From Telopea speciosissima (lineage: Eukaryota; Streptophyta; Magnoliopsida; Proteales; Proteaceae), in NCBI RefSeq assembly GCF_018873765.1, contig NC_057923.1, positions 56,042,593 through 56,106,592 on the forward strand: a stretch of 64,000 nt of DNA, given 5' to 3'. The position numbers and the translations under genes are program-made. The notes beneath the pieces are model-generated. The model was not told the origin of the DNA and did not search any database. It saw only the letters and a list, made by a program, of their open reading frames with translations. This document shows, one piece after another, positions 33,801 to 46,189 of the stretch (the first letter of the stretch is position 1; each line of letters starts with the position of its first letter).

Positions 33801-36800
33801 TGGATTTTCAGATTGCATCAGGTATCATGAAATATTTTTGAAAGGGTGTCTCACAACTCTCACAACTTTCTTAATAACCTTTTGCAGGTGGAACTTATGC
33901 CATCCTTGAAGTATATGTGAGCTCAAACAGGAAACTAACAACTAACAAGCATTAGGGAAATGCTTCCACTTTTTTATAAATTCAAAATGCACAGGTTGAA
34001 ATAACCTCCATGTTAAAAGGTGAACCATAGGTTGACCTCAACACTTGCTTAGGTGTGTCTACCAACAGAACCAGTGCAGCACATGGCTGCAAAAATATTC
34101 CTTAGTCATCATTCTCCTCAACAACAAAGGATGCAGCCCAAATTTGCAGTGTAAATACACCCAATTCACAGGCACCTCATTAAGGCTAATACATGCGCTG
34201 CAATAAATACAGAAGGAATTGTATCTCTCAACAAGCCTCCAAAAATTAATGAAAATTAACATGTCTCCTTTCTTCGTCAGCAGTTCAATGATCAAGCATC
34301 TCAATTAATAACCAGAAGCAGAAGAGTAAAGACAAACTTAATTCCCAAACGAGTAATAAATCTATATCAAAGCATTTCCTATTTCAAGGCTAATAAAAAT
34401 GGGGAAGCCCTGACTAAACATTTGAGGCTACTAAAAACGAGGAAACAAGGCCTCAGAAAATAGAACACTAGTCTAAAATAATTTTAGATCCCTAGGAATT
34501 TCAAGACGCAAAGAAACAAACAGTAGTTATTGGCCAGAGAATTTGATGGAAAATCTTAACCCCCCCCCCACCCCAAGTACCATGAAGACCTTGAGGAAGT
34601 CTTCAAAAAAAAAAAGATAAGTAAACCAAAAAACTTCTGTGAATGAAATAGAAAAGTATGTTTATTCATAAGATTGTAACTATATTTGTTACAAACTCAA
34701 AATCATAATAAACAAATTAATGCCAATACCAATGACAATACTTTCTAAGGTTTCAGTTCGTCCAGCCGTATTCCAGCTTCGACCATAACCTTCTCAGGGT
34801 CTGCCTGAGGCAGCCTGGCCTCTTTTGCTAATTGGTCTGCTTCTTTATTGAGCTTTCGCGAGAGGAACCCTTCAGATAGCCAGGCTGACCTTTTAAAGGA
34901 TTGTTGAGTGTGGGACCCTGTTACAGCGAAGAAGAGTTTCGCCGAAGCTGGAAAACAACACTTAGTTCTTCAATCTAAGCTTAGCTTAATCTAAGCTTAA
35001 GCTAAGCTAAGCTAAGTACACTTGCTTATTCTTATTATATGATTGATAAAAGAAAATGGGTGTTTTCTTTTCTTTGCTGACAGTAATCAATCCTATTCTT
35101 GCACTAGGAGAAATTATATACAAGTGCTCAAATCTCGGGGGTATTAGAATGCCGATGAAAAGTAGATAACTCGAACAACAGCAAAACTGAGGAAAACATA
35201 ATACCTGATTGTTTGACACATTCTGGACAGCAACCACTCCAGTGTTGGGAGGTGCAAGAGGGCCCCAAAACATTGCGAGGCAGTGCATGTGTTCGGGAGT
35301 ATACTTGAGCATACGATGTCGTCCATTCCGGTCCTCAATGGCATAAACTGGTACAGTCTGGAAACGCCTCCAACCAATTGAGACAATGATTGGGTCTCTA
35401 GTCTTCAATACCTTCCTGTGCCATCTATGCCGCTTTAGCCTAACCTGAAAGCAGAGAACACAAAAACCGCCTTAGTACAATAACCAATGCAACGCGTAAT
35501 ATACCTGTTTCATTTCACATTAAACCTCTCTCCCGCCAACTTCCCCAATAGCAGTACCCCCCATGCATAATATACATGTTTCATTTCATATTAAACCTCT
35601 CTCTTTCTCCGCAACTAACCCCCTCCCCCCCCCCCCCAAAAAAAGGAAACCTACATTACTGTACACTTCAAAATGGGACCAGCATCTAATACTTCACTTT
35701 AAGCATGGCTGCAAGGAAGCGTGGTACAGGGTGGAAGGTACCACTTTTGCTTCTCGCACCTCTTATATTCTAAATCTTTATTTTGTTCAATGTAGACGCT
35801 TCTCACATCTTGCTTCCATTCCATTTCACTCTGGTATTATCTCCCTTATTTTCTAGAACTTGTATTACCTCAACACGCACATCTGACATTTCAACTTCAC
35901 AAATAACGGCAGGAAGCTCAGTCCAAGGCGGGGAAGCTACCAATTCTTGCTTATTGTGTTCAAATATTTCAATTAGGCATCATCCCCATAACTTGTGTAA
36001 ACTGTCATTCATGTCTAGTACTTCCCTCTTAAGAATAGTTTCAAGAAGCTTGGTTCAAGGTGGCAGCTACTGCTCACAGTTTCGACTAAACCCCTGTACT
36101 AACTTCACCCTCATTTTATGGACACACCCTAATGTAGTCCTAGATAGGTAGGAGACCTACTAGGAGCCAGACAACCAGGACCTGTTGAGCTGCTGGTTCG
36201 ATGGGGGCAGAATTGAGGTTTTAGGTCAAATTTAGGGTTAGGATTAGGTCAATGAAGATGTATCTTATATGGTAAAGCTAGGCAGGTGTAGGGGAGTCTA
36301 ATGAACTATGTTTTTGGCTTTGGGATGAGTAGAAGTAGGATAGATGGATTTGGGCAGCAACTAGGATTAGGGTTTTGAAAGGGGAAAGATGAGAGAATCT
36401 AGGGTTATAATAACAGGAATCCAGGTGGTTGAATGGGCCGAATATTTAGGTCAAGTGTGGGTAGGGTGGAGAGGAATACATGCTGAAATTTACAGCTAAA
36501 TCAAATGGTTAGATATGGAATTATGGAGGTTTCTTAGTAGAAGTAGGAGAGAGGGGTAAAAGTGTAGTTTCAGACAATCGGCTGAGTGGATGGTGCTGAA
36601 ATTTGAATCAAGTCTCTCTTAGGGTTTGAGGAAGATTCGATCAAATTTAGCAGGTTCTAACGATTAGATTGGGCTGGGTAGAATTCTCTCGAAAATCACC
36701 TTGTATGTGACCTTCTAGAAGGGAAGCAAAATAGTTGCAGGTTTTAGGGTTCCAATGGATCTATGGTATTAATGGTGGATGAGGAAGGTAGTAAGGATTG

Positions 36801-39800
36801 AGTATTGAAAATGGGGATCGATGGGGTTGGGTTTAGAGGATTAGGAGAAGAAGGGGATGACTAATAACAATAACAACTTACTTGGTAAGGCAGGTCTTCA
36901 ATGGCAGTAGCTTGAAGACTAGAAGCAGGTCCTCCCGATCTACAAGATGCAAGGAGTCGATTGGAGATCCACCAATCCCTTAAAACAGATCCTTCTTGTC
37001 TACAAGACGCAAGGAGTCAACTAGAGATCCACCAATCCTTTCACCTTGATATTACTCACAAGGCAACACTCAATAGAGCAAAACAGCAGCAGCAATGGCA
37101 GCAAGCAAAAGCTAATTTTATTAATCAAATTTGAGTTCAAGGTTTGCCCCCTTACCATAGTTGTCACGGCAATCCAAGTCGGTGGAGGGGTGTTTGATCG
37201 ATATATCGATACGTTGCCCGCCATGGCATTGCCATGGCGATCATGTCGACCATGGCAGAATTGTAATTAAATCCAAAGTTGAATGGCAAAGTTGAATGGC
37301 AAACTAGTAGATAAATCAAGATTTAAAAGAGCAATGGCAGAATTGAAATTAATCTGAAGTCGTAAAGAAGGAGTGGCAGAACTGTAATTAATAGAAATCA
37401 ATTTAATAAAGAAAATAAACGAAGAAGTAGGATAGCACGTTTGATGGGTAAAGGGTATACTTGGAACAAAATGGAAAATAATAGATGGTGGGAATAAAAG
37501 TAAAAGAAAAGGGTAATGTTGGGAACTAAGGAAAATGGGTTTAATAGATAAGAAATAGACAAACAAAAAACAAAGGAATTCAGTTTTCTTCAACCTCACG
37601 ACTCCTCAGCTAAAGAAGGAACCATAACCCAGTGGCAGAATGGAAGTTATTTCGAAGGTGGGCCTTCCTCGTAAGAACACAATTGATACGAAGCTTCAGG
37701 CAAGAATCACCAAAACCTGTTCTCTCAAGGGCACCAAAAATCTAATTGAAAGAACTTGCAACCAAGAGATCGATGGAACTAAACCAAATCTGATGGTAGT
37801 AATGGAGGTGCAGGTCTGACGTGCGATGGAGCCTCAATGTTGAAAGGGGCTGAGCCAAAGGTTTGGAAGGATGAATCGCCCAGACCTACGAGAAATAGCC
37901 CCAAAATTCTGCTGGCAACCGAATGGTGAGAGCAAAGCTAAAATAGGAGATTTAGGGAAACAGACGCCATGGCGTAGGTCGATATGGCCATTTCTCCAAC
38001 GCCAGGACGCCATGACAACTATGCCCCTTACAACCGTATATAAAAGACTCAAAATTAGACTCATATACTAAAAAGGAAAAGCTTAACCCAATCCTTAACC
38101 TATAGGAACTTAAATTGACTAGGAAACTAAAATAGACTCAAAATAGAGTCCTAATCCAGCCCAACTTAAATACTTAAAAGAAAACTAATAAAATCACTTA
38201 AATTGAACCATTGGTTCAAACCAGCTTTGGACCGGTTCAATTTAGAACATTAAAAAACATGAAAATAAAATCAAGTATAGGACTAAAACATCTAAACCCG
38301 TATGCAACCTAATTACCCATATTTTAGGCCCATAAAAGTGCCCTATTACATAGAAAACCCATGGGATCAAAGGTCCAACATGTATATAACTCAACCCTAG
38401 ACTTATTCCTAATAAAATAAGCTCATTTCAGTGATGAATCTGCATCACACCCTTTATAATGAAACTAAAGAAAATAAAAGGCCAAACCTATAACATAACT
38501 ACCCAAAGCTTGTTTTCAGTCCATGGGACTGCTGCCACCAGCACCATGTGGACAGAATTCAAGCCTACATTGATCCAACCAGTCTAATGCAACTGCATCA
38601 GAATTCAAGATTGCTACGGTCTAAGGCCTACAATGTTGGGGATATCAATGGCTGACTGGTCTGTGAGATCTAAAACACTGAACACACCTGTTGTTTCTTT
38701 AGAAATAAGGAAAACAGTGTTAGTTGCAGCCAGATTGTAATTCTTTAAGTATTTTTAAAAAAAAAAAAAACTAAATAATCAAGAAGTTTTAGAAGTCATT
38801 TTCTATCTTTATAATTACTCCAGTAAGTTCGCATTTTACACCACCAACTTTCACCCATGCATGTGCAAATAGCACATTCAATTTTATCATTTCTGATGTG
38901 AATTTTTTTCCATACAATTAGCACAAACAAACCTGCATGTATCCGACATTTTCCTCCCCAAGACCAATGCCTCCAACCAGAATAGGATGACAGGGGTCAA
39001 AATGCTCAACCATCTCAAAAGGGACATTGTGGACCTCCAACCTCAAGTAAGTTCCAGTTCTGAAACCCTCTATCTCTAATCGAGCGGCCTCATCAAGATC
39101 ATTGAGTTCGGCTATATTGATCTGTTTCCGGAGTTCAGCCTCTTCCTTCAACTGCAAAATCCATCACTGAGCTCATAAGCATCTCGAACTCAAGAAAAAT
39201 GCAAGGTTAAAACAAAGTAGCCAATATACTTTGTCAAAGTATCCACCATCATTTGCTTCACTTCCGTGGAGCTTAGAACCACTCTTTTCATCAGCTTCCT
39301 CATCTGGTGGCTCCGATACTTCATATGTAGACTCATGTTAAGGTTGCACAAGCTATGAGAGAAGATTTAAAACTACAATCACAAAATAATCCACACACTG
39401 AGACCATGGTGGCTCTTATGAGATCAAACTGCAGAAAAATGTTTACAATTTCTGCCACCAACAAATAATGCAGGCCCAGTCCAAAAATTGGTCCTATTTT
39501 AATAACTATGGAGTACTGATTTTTAATCTGTGTTGTACTTGTAATGGGCAGAATTTTAAGGCCCAAAAGTGAAGGCCTAAAGAGATGTGCGAAAATAGAT
39601 ATTTAATTAGTAGTGGGATCCATTAGGTAATGCAGTTGGACATAGTTTAATCATTTTTTTTTGGTGAATGTTGGACATAGTTTAATCATTAAAGAGTACT
39701 ATTTTGGTTAGTTGTGACTTGTGAGGCCCAAGTTATCTAGAAGACTTGGGCTTCAATAATTTTAATTAGTTAAGTATTAAAGAGTCCTTATTAGTTAAGT

Positions 39801-42800
39801 TAGTCTAGCTACCTAAGAGTTTAAGATTTAGGAAACTTTCTTTTGTTTTCTTAGAAATTTCCCTCCCCCCAATAATGATGGTTAAAGAAATAGAATTAAG
39901 AGCTTGAGTTTCAAATGTGTAGCCAAAAAGGCTCTCTTTTCCCTTTTTATCTCCCCTATCCCTCTATTCTCTCTCTTCCTTTTCTTCAGTTACTATTCAT
40001 GGGTATTGTTCACAGTCCCAGAACAGCCTCTATCTCCTCTTCTTTCTCTCTTTCTTTCCCAATAACAGGCTACTGAAACCAACAAATCAGCAAGCCTTTT
40101 CAAACTCTATTTTATCAGGAAAATAGTTCAGATCTGGAACTGTAGAGCAGCTGATATAATCTTTGAATCCTAATCTGGAATCTAGGGTGGTTGGCTGCAT
40201 CAATAGAACTTTGAAAACTGACAGCAGCGCAGCTGATCTAATCTTTGAATCTTAATCTGGAATCTAGGTTGGTCGGCTGCATCTATAAAAATTCGAAAAC
40301 ATAATTAGAATACAGAATAAAAGAGAACACTACAAAGGGAAAAAGGATATTGAGCATCAAATTTTGCACGAAGCGCAAGCTTTTTAAGCCTCCTCTCCTC
40401 ATTTGCTTGATCATCATTATTTTGGCTTCTAGAACCTACATTGTTTGTCTGATGGCTTTCATTCTTCTCTCCTGTTTCTAAATCTTCAAAGTCACCAGAG
40501 ACATCATCATCATCATCTTCACTGTCATCATCTGAGGCTTGACCTCTTCGAGCAGCCTTTGACCAATCACCAGTAACAAAACGATCACGAATACTTTCAA
40601 TAATTTCTTCATTTTTCCAGTTTTTGAGTTTTCCATGATTTGTGAATTTGGAGCAGTCCTCTCCATTGGCATCGTAACTGTCCAACTCTTCACTTTTCTG
40701 TAGTTCATATCAGAGCAGGAAAAAATTGCAGAAGACATAAGTTTTGCTCCATCAAAGTCCGATTTATAAACTAGATCTAGGAAGGCAAAAAGAATTCATC
40801 CATAAGACTGAACAGGAAAAGAGCAACAAAAGAAGACATTTGAACAATATGAGTAACTTTTAGAAAGTACCTTGTTAGCCTCTCCTTTTGGCCTGAAGAA
40901 GTCATCGTCCTCGCTTTCTTCATCCTCACTACTAGCCTGCTCTTCATGAATAGATGTTACTGACTCCAATGTAGACTTTCCATAAACAAGTTGCATGAGA
41001 TTGGTACTCTGTCTCATGGCAGTTCTTTCTTTCAAAGATTCTCTCCACTTTGAAGCATTTCCTGCCTCTTCTATAAGGATAATGAGAAAATAAAGAGGAA
41101 ATAAGGACATTTTCAGAACAAACAGAAATTCATGAATATAATGCACATTAGAAGTGAAAGAATTTCCTAAAAAGCAAAACATAAGGATAACTTTCTTCAT
41201 TACAATTTGCAATAACCAGTCCTAACTCATTCCTGGTTCAATTGATTCTATTGACAAAACTACAAAAGCATATGATCCATTAGCAGCTACTAAGTTGTAA
41301 CTAATGGTTAGAGAAAAAAGACTGACTATTTCCCAACACCCATATAAGAGTACTGACATTTAATTAATGAAGTGAAATTCTACCTTCAGTTTGGTGGTCC
41401 TCCTCATCTTCCACAGCAAAATCTGAACTAGCAGATGACTTGCTATCCATATCATCTTCCTCATCCTCATCAGAATCCTATCATTAAGGGAATAGTGTGA
41501 ACATGATTATATGCCACAACAAAAAAACTGCTTTAGAATTTTAGTTAAAACCTTGTTTTTATTGGAAAAATATACATCGCATCCAGTATTAACCTTTTAG
41601 AACATAAATAATCTTTAAAAAATCATAAATATTAATTGACCATACACATAAAAGTTTAACAAACTTCTTTTTCAGGTGTGCACAGATGTAGTTTCATTAA
41701 GAATGTAATCACATGCCTAAGTTTGGAAATCCCATATCGGCAAATGGCAAGTAGAGTTCTTAACAGCAGTGCATACACAGCAAAATTCCAGATTTTAAAG
41801 ACAACGTAACTAGATGTTATGAAACCTATTTTAAAAGGTAAAATTAGCAAGGTGTGGTGTTACCTTTACCAAGAAATTATGGCATTTCCTTTAATTATAT
41901 GGATATGTTACACAACAAATTCAGTAACTTGCTTCTAAAGGAATGAGAAGATCCAATATGCCAAACCATGAACCGGATAGCGGAGAGATTTAGACCAAAC
42001 ACTCATTAGCATCTTCGACTGATTTATCTACCATTCTGCTATTAAGCCAATACAGATCATATGAAGGGCTCAAAAGACAGCTTTTTATGAAACGACACTG
42101 CAGTCGAGATAATGAAATAGTTCTATGACCAATCATTAGGTAGCAGAAATCATGCATGATGCGTGCACAACATATTCATTAATATTACAACAAATTAAGA
42201 GAGTGATTAAGAGAAAGAGAGAGTTCTTATAGTACTCTCTAAGGGTATTTTTCACCTCAGACCCCACAAATCACACAAAAGAAACATTATAATCCAAAAC
42301 TAATAACACACAAAAATCACAGGCAAACAGCTCTTTTTTCTTTTTCATTGTGTGTGTGGGTGGGGGGTTGGGGGGGGGGGGGGATGGGACAGAAATTAGG
42401 AATTGTAACCCAGAAGACATATTCGAATATTACCTTCAGATCGCCATCATGAACATCGTGAGCTGAGACAGCTTTTCTCCTCAGCCTTCCATTGTGAAAC
42501 TCAATTTTTTCTTCAAAATCACAATTTGGTGTAGGTTGCTGCTCTTTATCTCCATCTCCTTCCCACTCATCGTCATCTTCTTCATCAGAATCATTATCCT
42601 CATTTTCAGCAACTACATGTTTTTCCCCTGATTTATCTTGCTCTGAAGATTCAGAGATACTGTCAGTATCAATAGTTCCATCTTCCCCTGATTCAGCTTT
42701 CTCAGAAGCAAATGGGCCATCCATATGCACCATATCCTCAACACAATCTTCAGAATAAGATGCCTTTGCATCACCCTTATCTTCTGCTGAAACAGGAGGT

Positions 42801-45800
42801 TTCCTACCAAAGAGTGTAATGAAGCTATTCTCTAATTTTTCATCAACTGAATATTTCATGTTCTGAAGTGACTTCACCAATACTTCACCTACATCACGGT
42901 CTTTTCCTGAAATGATCATAAAACAAGCATTTTAGCAAGGAGGAGATACCACAAGATGAGATTCTGGCTTTATCTCACTTTACAATCCCAAAAGCTTTAC
43001 TTTACTCGACATTATTGCCGAATTTGTCCAGATCAATCCACCAATCAAAAAAATTAAAGAAAGAAATGACAACAACAATGAGGAAAACAAACATATAGAA
43101 AACAGTCCACGAGAGTTAGTGAATTATCAGGGGAACTTGAAGACACAATTTTTAGGCAGTTTATATGAAAACTATGGATACCTTTTCGTGACGTCCCTGC
43201 AATCTCGTCATCTACTTTAGAAAACTGGACAAGGTGGTCATTTATGTTTATGTAGACAGCATCCTTGTCATACAAAAGATCCCCAAGACCAGACATAGGT
43301 GCATAGAAAAGTTTATCCTTATCACGTAGTCCCTTCTTTTTGGCAGCAGATGGCAAAGGGCAAGGATCAGGTAGGACTGTCACACCAGCTAAATTGCAAT
43401 CTCCTACGCCAGCAATATGCACCTAGTTTACACAATGCAAGTCAGTTCCTTTTTCCATCCTCAAATATATTCATATGTACAGTTTTGGGATGAAGGAGAA
43501 AGCATACAGAAACTCAAACAGGTGGGGCAAGGTTAGAGACCAACCCATACCCAACCAAGACCAATGAACGGCCTAGTGACAAACACACAGAACAGTGGGG
43601 ATTGAAGGGGAGGGAGAGAGAGAGAGGCCCAAAATGCAGCAACTTAATCCATCCATACACACACACACAGGGGGTGGCCAAAATGCTGTACCTTTGTGCC
43701 CTGCTTCATATTACAACCTCGCAAGTAACCATATAATGTCACATTTCTGTCACATTTTCTGTTCATCTGCAATTTTTCTGGAGGAGTAACATCTTCAAAA
43801 CGATCTACCAATACATAAGGATGTGAAGTTCTCCAAGACAAAGGGCGAAATTTCATAACAGATATAAATCTTGCAAGATTGTGAATTTCACGTTTTGGGT
43901 ATCTGTTCATTCAGTATAAGGATTATAAATCATTAGGAGTATCAAATGTTGTTACTAGTTGCATGAAATGATCGAGAAACCATCATGTTCATTAATATTC
44001 ATGTGCATATAACACAAAAACACAATAGTCTACAACTGATGGGCATCAAAGAACTCACTTTCCATGTATGAGGCCAGATAGATAAAACAGCTTTGCACCA
44101 TCGTATATTTCAGTCCAGAACCGATGCTTGAGACGTTGCTTAGTCTTTTTCAGTTTCTTTACATCCTTAAACTTATCAAGATGTGTAAGAACTCCCATAA
44201 TCTTTGGGAAGCCATGGACTTGCAAAATATTTAGAAACTCAAAAGTTTCCTGAAAAAGACAAAGGTCATTTATCAACAGTGAGATCTGAGTGAACAAATA
44301 ATGGTAGTAAATAAACCTTTTTCTCTTGGACAAAACGAGTTTATGGAAAATACTGTTCAGGAACATCAGTGAAGAATAAGAGCTCCACTGCTGTACAACT
44401 ACCACAAAACAGTTAAGTATTAATCTAATTAAATTATCCAACCAATACAAAAAAATCCCCCATCCACACCCACAAATGGAAGAAATTTGAAAATGCAACA
44501 CCAAACGAACACACAAATTCACATAAAATTTGAAAGAAATTTCATATAACCACCCAAGGATTAAAAAATCCCAAACTACAATGCCAAAGAGAATGATGTT
44601 GAAGTCAATAGAAGAATATAATGCAGGTTGACACTTAAAAAACTGGTTAAATGAGAAAGCTTGCCGGAGAATTAGATTCAGAACTTGATTACTTTCGAAG
44701 GAATGAGAGAAAGGGAGGACAGAGGCAGGAAGGAAGAGGTCACAGGACAGTCATTGAGAACTTTGACAATGTCATTGAAATTCCATAGCCTCAAAAAGGT
44801 TTAAGCAGAACTTGGCAATGAAATTTTTAACAAGAATAAAACCAAAAAAAATTTGCCCTTAAATACAATAATTTGAGTAAATCTCTCCACAGTTAGACTT
44901 ACCATTTCAAACCCATAACTGCCATCAACCAGTAGAAGAGCAAGATCAGCGATTTTTGCTGCATCAATCATGCCATTAATATCATCTGGGCACTCAACAA
45001 ATTGTAGCCGTCTTTGCTTCCCTAATTCAAATATTAATGCGCATTATAAGTAGGAGCAGAATGAGAGAATCATTAGGCAAGATCGTCACATTCACTTCAC
45101 ATCTAAAGGCCAGTTCAACAATCAAGTACATGAAAAAAGGAACTTCTTAGTTAAGCATAGAACCTGAAACAATGGTAATTGGGCCTCGAACCTCTGGTAA
45201 GTTCTGCTTAGTGTAATGCTTAACAAGGGATTTTATGACAAGAGACTTCCCAACCTGAGACAAACACATGTGGCAGGCTATTCAGGAAACAATTCATACA
45301 CAACCAAATTAAAGGTGTGGACTTTCTGTCAGCTACTAGTTGCTAGAACTGAGAAAGACTTAATTGGCTGCTCAAAAGCTACTGATCAACTGCCGTCTCG
45401 CTGAATAGTGCCTACCTTAGGAGGTCCATGCACCACCACAACAAATGGAGCTGGTTCTCCAGTTGAACGATCAACTATAGGAATATGAAGCTTGCGCTGC
45501 TCTTTCTCTGTGGCTCGTGCTTGTAAACGCTTGGCCTTCACCGTTGAATTAAAAGCAAATGCCTATAATAAAAAAGAAGTAATAACATGCAAAACCGTCA
45601 TAAAAGTCAACGCTGAATCAAGAATTAATCCTCTCAACACTGAAAACAACAAGAGGACAATAAATATCGGATAAGAGATGAACCTTGGGATTGTGTTTCT
45701 TCTCTTCCAAAACGTCGCCCTTCTTCTTATCAGATTTCTTCTTTCTCTTTGCAGATGGACCTGCTTGACGAGATCGATGGGCCTTGTGAAGCTGGTCTTG

Positions 45801-45821
45801 ATTACCAGAAACAACCGCCAT
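27874..45821 (-). CDS. BMS1: Ribosome biogenesis GTPase BMS1, 18 exons
   Basis: Exons on the minus strand: 45684-45821, 45416-45562, 45164-45254, 44903-45021, 44059-44249, 43692-43902, 43182-43422, 42434-42906, 41384-41477, 40871-41070, 40351-40697, 39230-39326, 38933-39151, 35205-35444, 29446-29655, 28906-29175, 28607-28828, 27874-28041. Together they give an uninterrupted 1225-residue protein, close to the usual length (about 1180). A basic N-terminus ([10 protein letters not shown]) leads into the GTPase P-loop GPPKVGKS (residues 92-99), which spans the exon 2/3 join, and the G4-like THLDK at about 187-191. Next come the AARP2CN-type region (about 229-310), long acidic linkers (about 450-760), the conserved C-terminal domain ([50 protein letters not shown]) and a lysine/arginine-rich tail. 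BMS1 acts in the nucleolar U3 processome with RCL1 in early 40S maturation. All introns are GT-AG except intron 11, which is AT-AC. It looks intact. Confidence 0.96.
30530..31047 (+). mobile_element. LINE RNase H and 3' tail fragment
   Basis: Translation pieces such as GMVKLHFDG and GRGIGAV match the start of the RNase H domain of plant L1 ORF2. The T-rich tail (TTGTTGTTTCTGTTTGGGAC ... TTTGATGAATAATG) resembles LINE 3' ends. Stops and frame changes are frequent. The reverse-transcriptase part is absent. Confidence 0.6.
31140..31265 (-). mobile_element. Au-like SINE nested in an LTR
   Basis: Read on the minus strand it shows the tRNA-derived B box region GGGTTCGAGTCTGG, then AGGGGTAAGGCTGC, ACCCTTCCCAGACCCCGC and GGAGCCTTGTGCACTGGGT. 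These are the hallmarks of the Au SINE family widespread in flowering plants. It interrupts the left LTR of the 31053-33091 element. A truncated relative is at 62742-62822. Confidence 0.85.
31421..31476. repeat. 56-bp CATAGTTGTC MITE remnant
   Basis: The ends CATAGTTGTCACGATGTC and CCTTGACAACTATG are inverted repeats around a GGCGCC centre. Longer relatives lie at about 37157-37260, 37960-38030 and 47166-47335. It is nested in the left LTR of the 31053-33091 element. Confidence 0.65.
33207..33820 (+). mobile_element. 614-bp solo LTR with 5-bp TSD
   Basis: It begins TGATGCAGTTAAG, ends GATTGCATCA, and is flanked by GGTAT on both sides (33202-33206 and 33821-33825). Inside are a TATA-like TCTATATATATG (about 33511) and an AATAAA (33555-33560), in LTR order. 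No internal region remains, as expected after recombination between two LTRs. It lies in BMS1 intron 14 in the orientation opposite to the gene. Confidence 0.88.
34745..34875 (-). mobile_element. LINE RNase H C-terminal fragment
   Basis: The minus-strand translation reads [19 protein letters not shown] then [18 protein letters not shown] and a stop. NKEADxLAKEA is the typical end of the RNase H domain of plant L1 elements. Nothing upstream of it is recognisable. A patch of AAGCTTAGCT / AGCTAAGCTA simple repeat lies just beyond, at about 34976-35015. Confidence 0.75.
35445..38932 (-). other. BMS1 intron 13 (3.5 kb) with LTR-like fill
   Basis: GT-AG intron between exons 13 and 14. From roughly 36150 to 38452 the sequence looks like a long LTR read on the minus strand, starting TGATGCAGATTCATCACTG at 38452, with a TATA-like site near 38037. 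It contains a 2x ~64-bp repeat (36924-36985 and 36989-37045) and two CATAGTTGTC-type MITE pieces (about 37157-37260 and 37960-38030). I could not fix the far border or a duplication. Confidence 0.5.
39327..40350 (-). other. BMS1 intron 11: AT-AC, U12-type
   Basis: On the minus strand the intron starts ATATCCTTTTT (from 40350), the consensus 5' site of AT-AC minor-spliceosome introns. It ends GTCTAC at 39327. ACCTTAAC at 39344-39337, eleven to twelve bases before the end, matches the U12 branch-point consensus. No GT-AG alternative keeps the frame: exon 11 ends ...GATGCTCA and exon 12 starts ATATGAAG, giving [13 protein letters not shown]. The intron also contains LTR-like fill and an 80-bp tandem repeat close to its 5' end. 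Confidence 0.92.
39476..40301 (+). mobile_element. LTR-like remnant with 80-bp tandem repeat, inside the U12 intron
   Basis: The stretch has the composition of a plant LTR (ATTAGTTAAGT blocks, pyrimidine tracts, and a tail ending GGTTGGCTGCATCA near 40202). The final block CTGATATAATCTTTGAATCC through GGCTGCATC is duplicated about 80 bases later (about 40146-40202 and 40227-40281). I found no clear target-site duplication. It is a fossil and its family is unsure. Confidence 0.35.
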
Positions 45822-46140
45822 TATCGCTTAAACCCTAAAACCAACCTGAAGCTAGAAAATATTTGTAGATGAGCATAGATAACTGATTCACCAATCACTT
45901 CAGAAAGCAAAAGAATTCGAAAATGAACTTTTGAGATTTTTGTGCCCTGTTGGTTGAATTTCTGCCGAGTTCTGGCTGTGTTCCCAAGCTAGAAGAAAGG
46001 GGAAAAGTGTGGTAATTGGAAGCTCTTGCACCCCACCCCCACTGATTTCCCAGTGAGGGATGATTGGCTCTGGGGCCTTTTGGCTCAAAACATGAATAAG
46101 ATGCACGGTCCACCACAGCCCATCCTTGCCATGGGATGGG
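45822..46140 (-). promoter_or_regulatory. BMS1: BMS1 5' untranslated and promoter region
   Basis: The start codon at 45821 is preceded on the minus strand by AAACCCTAAAACC-type sequence. AAACCCTAA (telo-box) is a known element in promoters of plant ribosomal-protein and ribosome-biogenesis genes; here GGTTTTAGGGTTTAAGCG is read just 5' of the ATG. This is a motif reading only. Confidence 0.5.
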
Positions 46141-46189
46141 TGTCACAAACTAGGAGTTTTGGACCTTCAACTAGTAGGGGAGTAATAAT

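Larger units (their letters stand above)
29656..35204 (-). other. BMS1 intron 14 (5.5 kb), expanded by insertions
   Basis: Normal GT and AG ends join exon 14 (35205-35444) to exon 15 (29446-29655). The length is explained by a LINE RNase H fragment, an LTR element with nested SINE and MITE, a solo LTR, and a second LINE tail. A short direct repeat (TTGACCATGAGATCTTGGA-A/G-ATAATATGAAT) lies at about 30262-30292 and 30330-30361. No separate host gene is seen inside. Confidence 0.9.

Noticed and set aside
37046-37270. Microsatellite-adjacent frame in BMS1 intron 13
   Set aside because: It lies in LTR-like and MITE sequence inside an intron, with no domain and no splice support.
43655-43672. (CA)n run in BMS1 intron 6 as a feature of interest
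   Set aside because: It is an ordinary short microsatellite.
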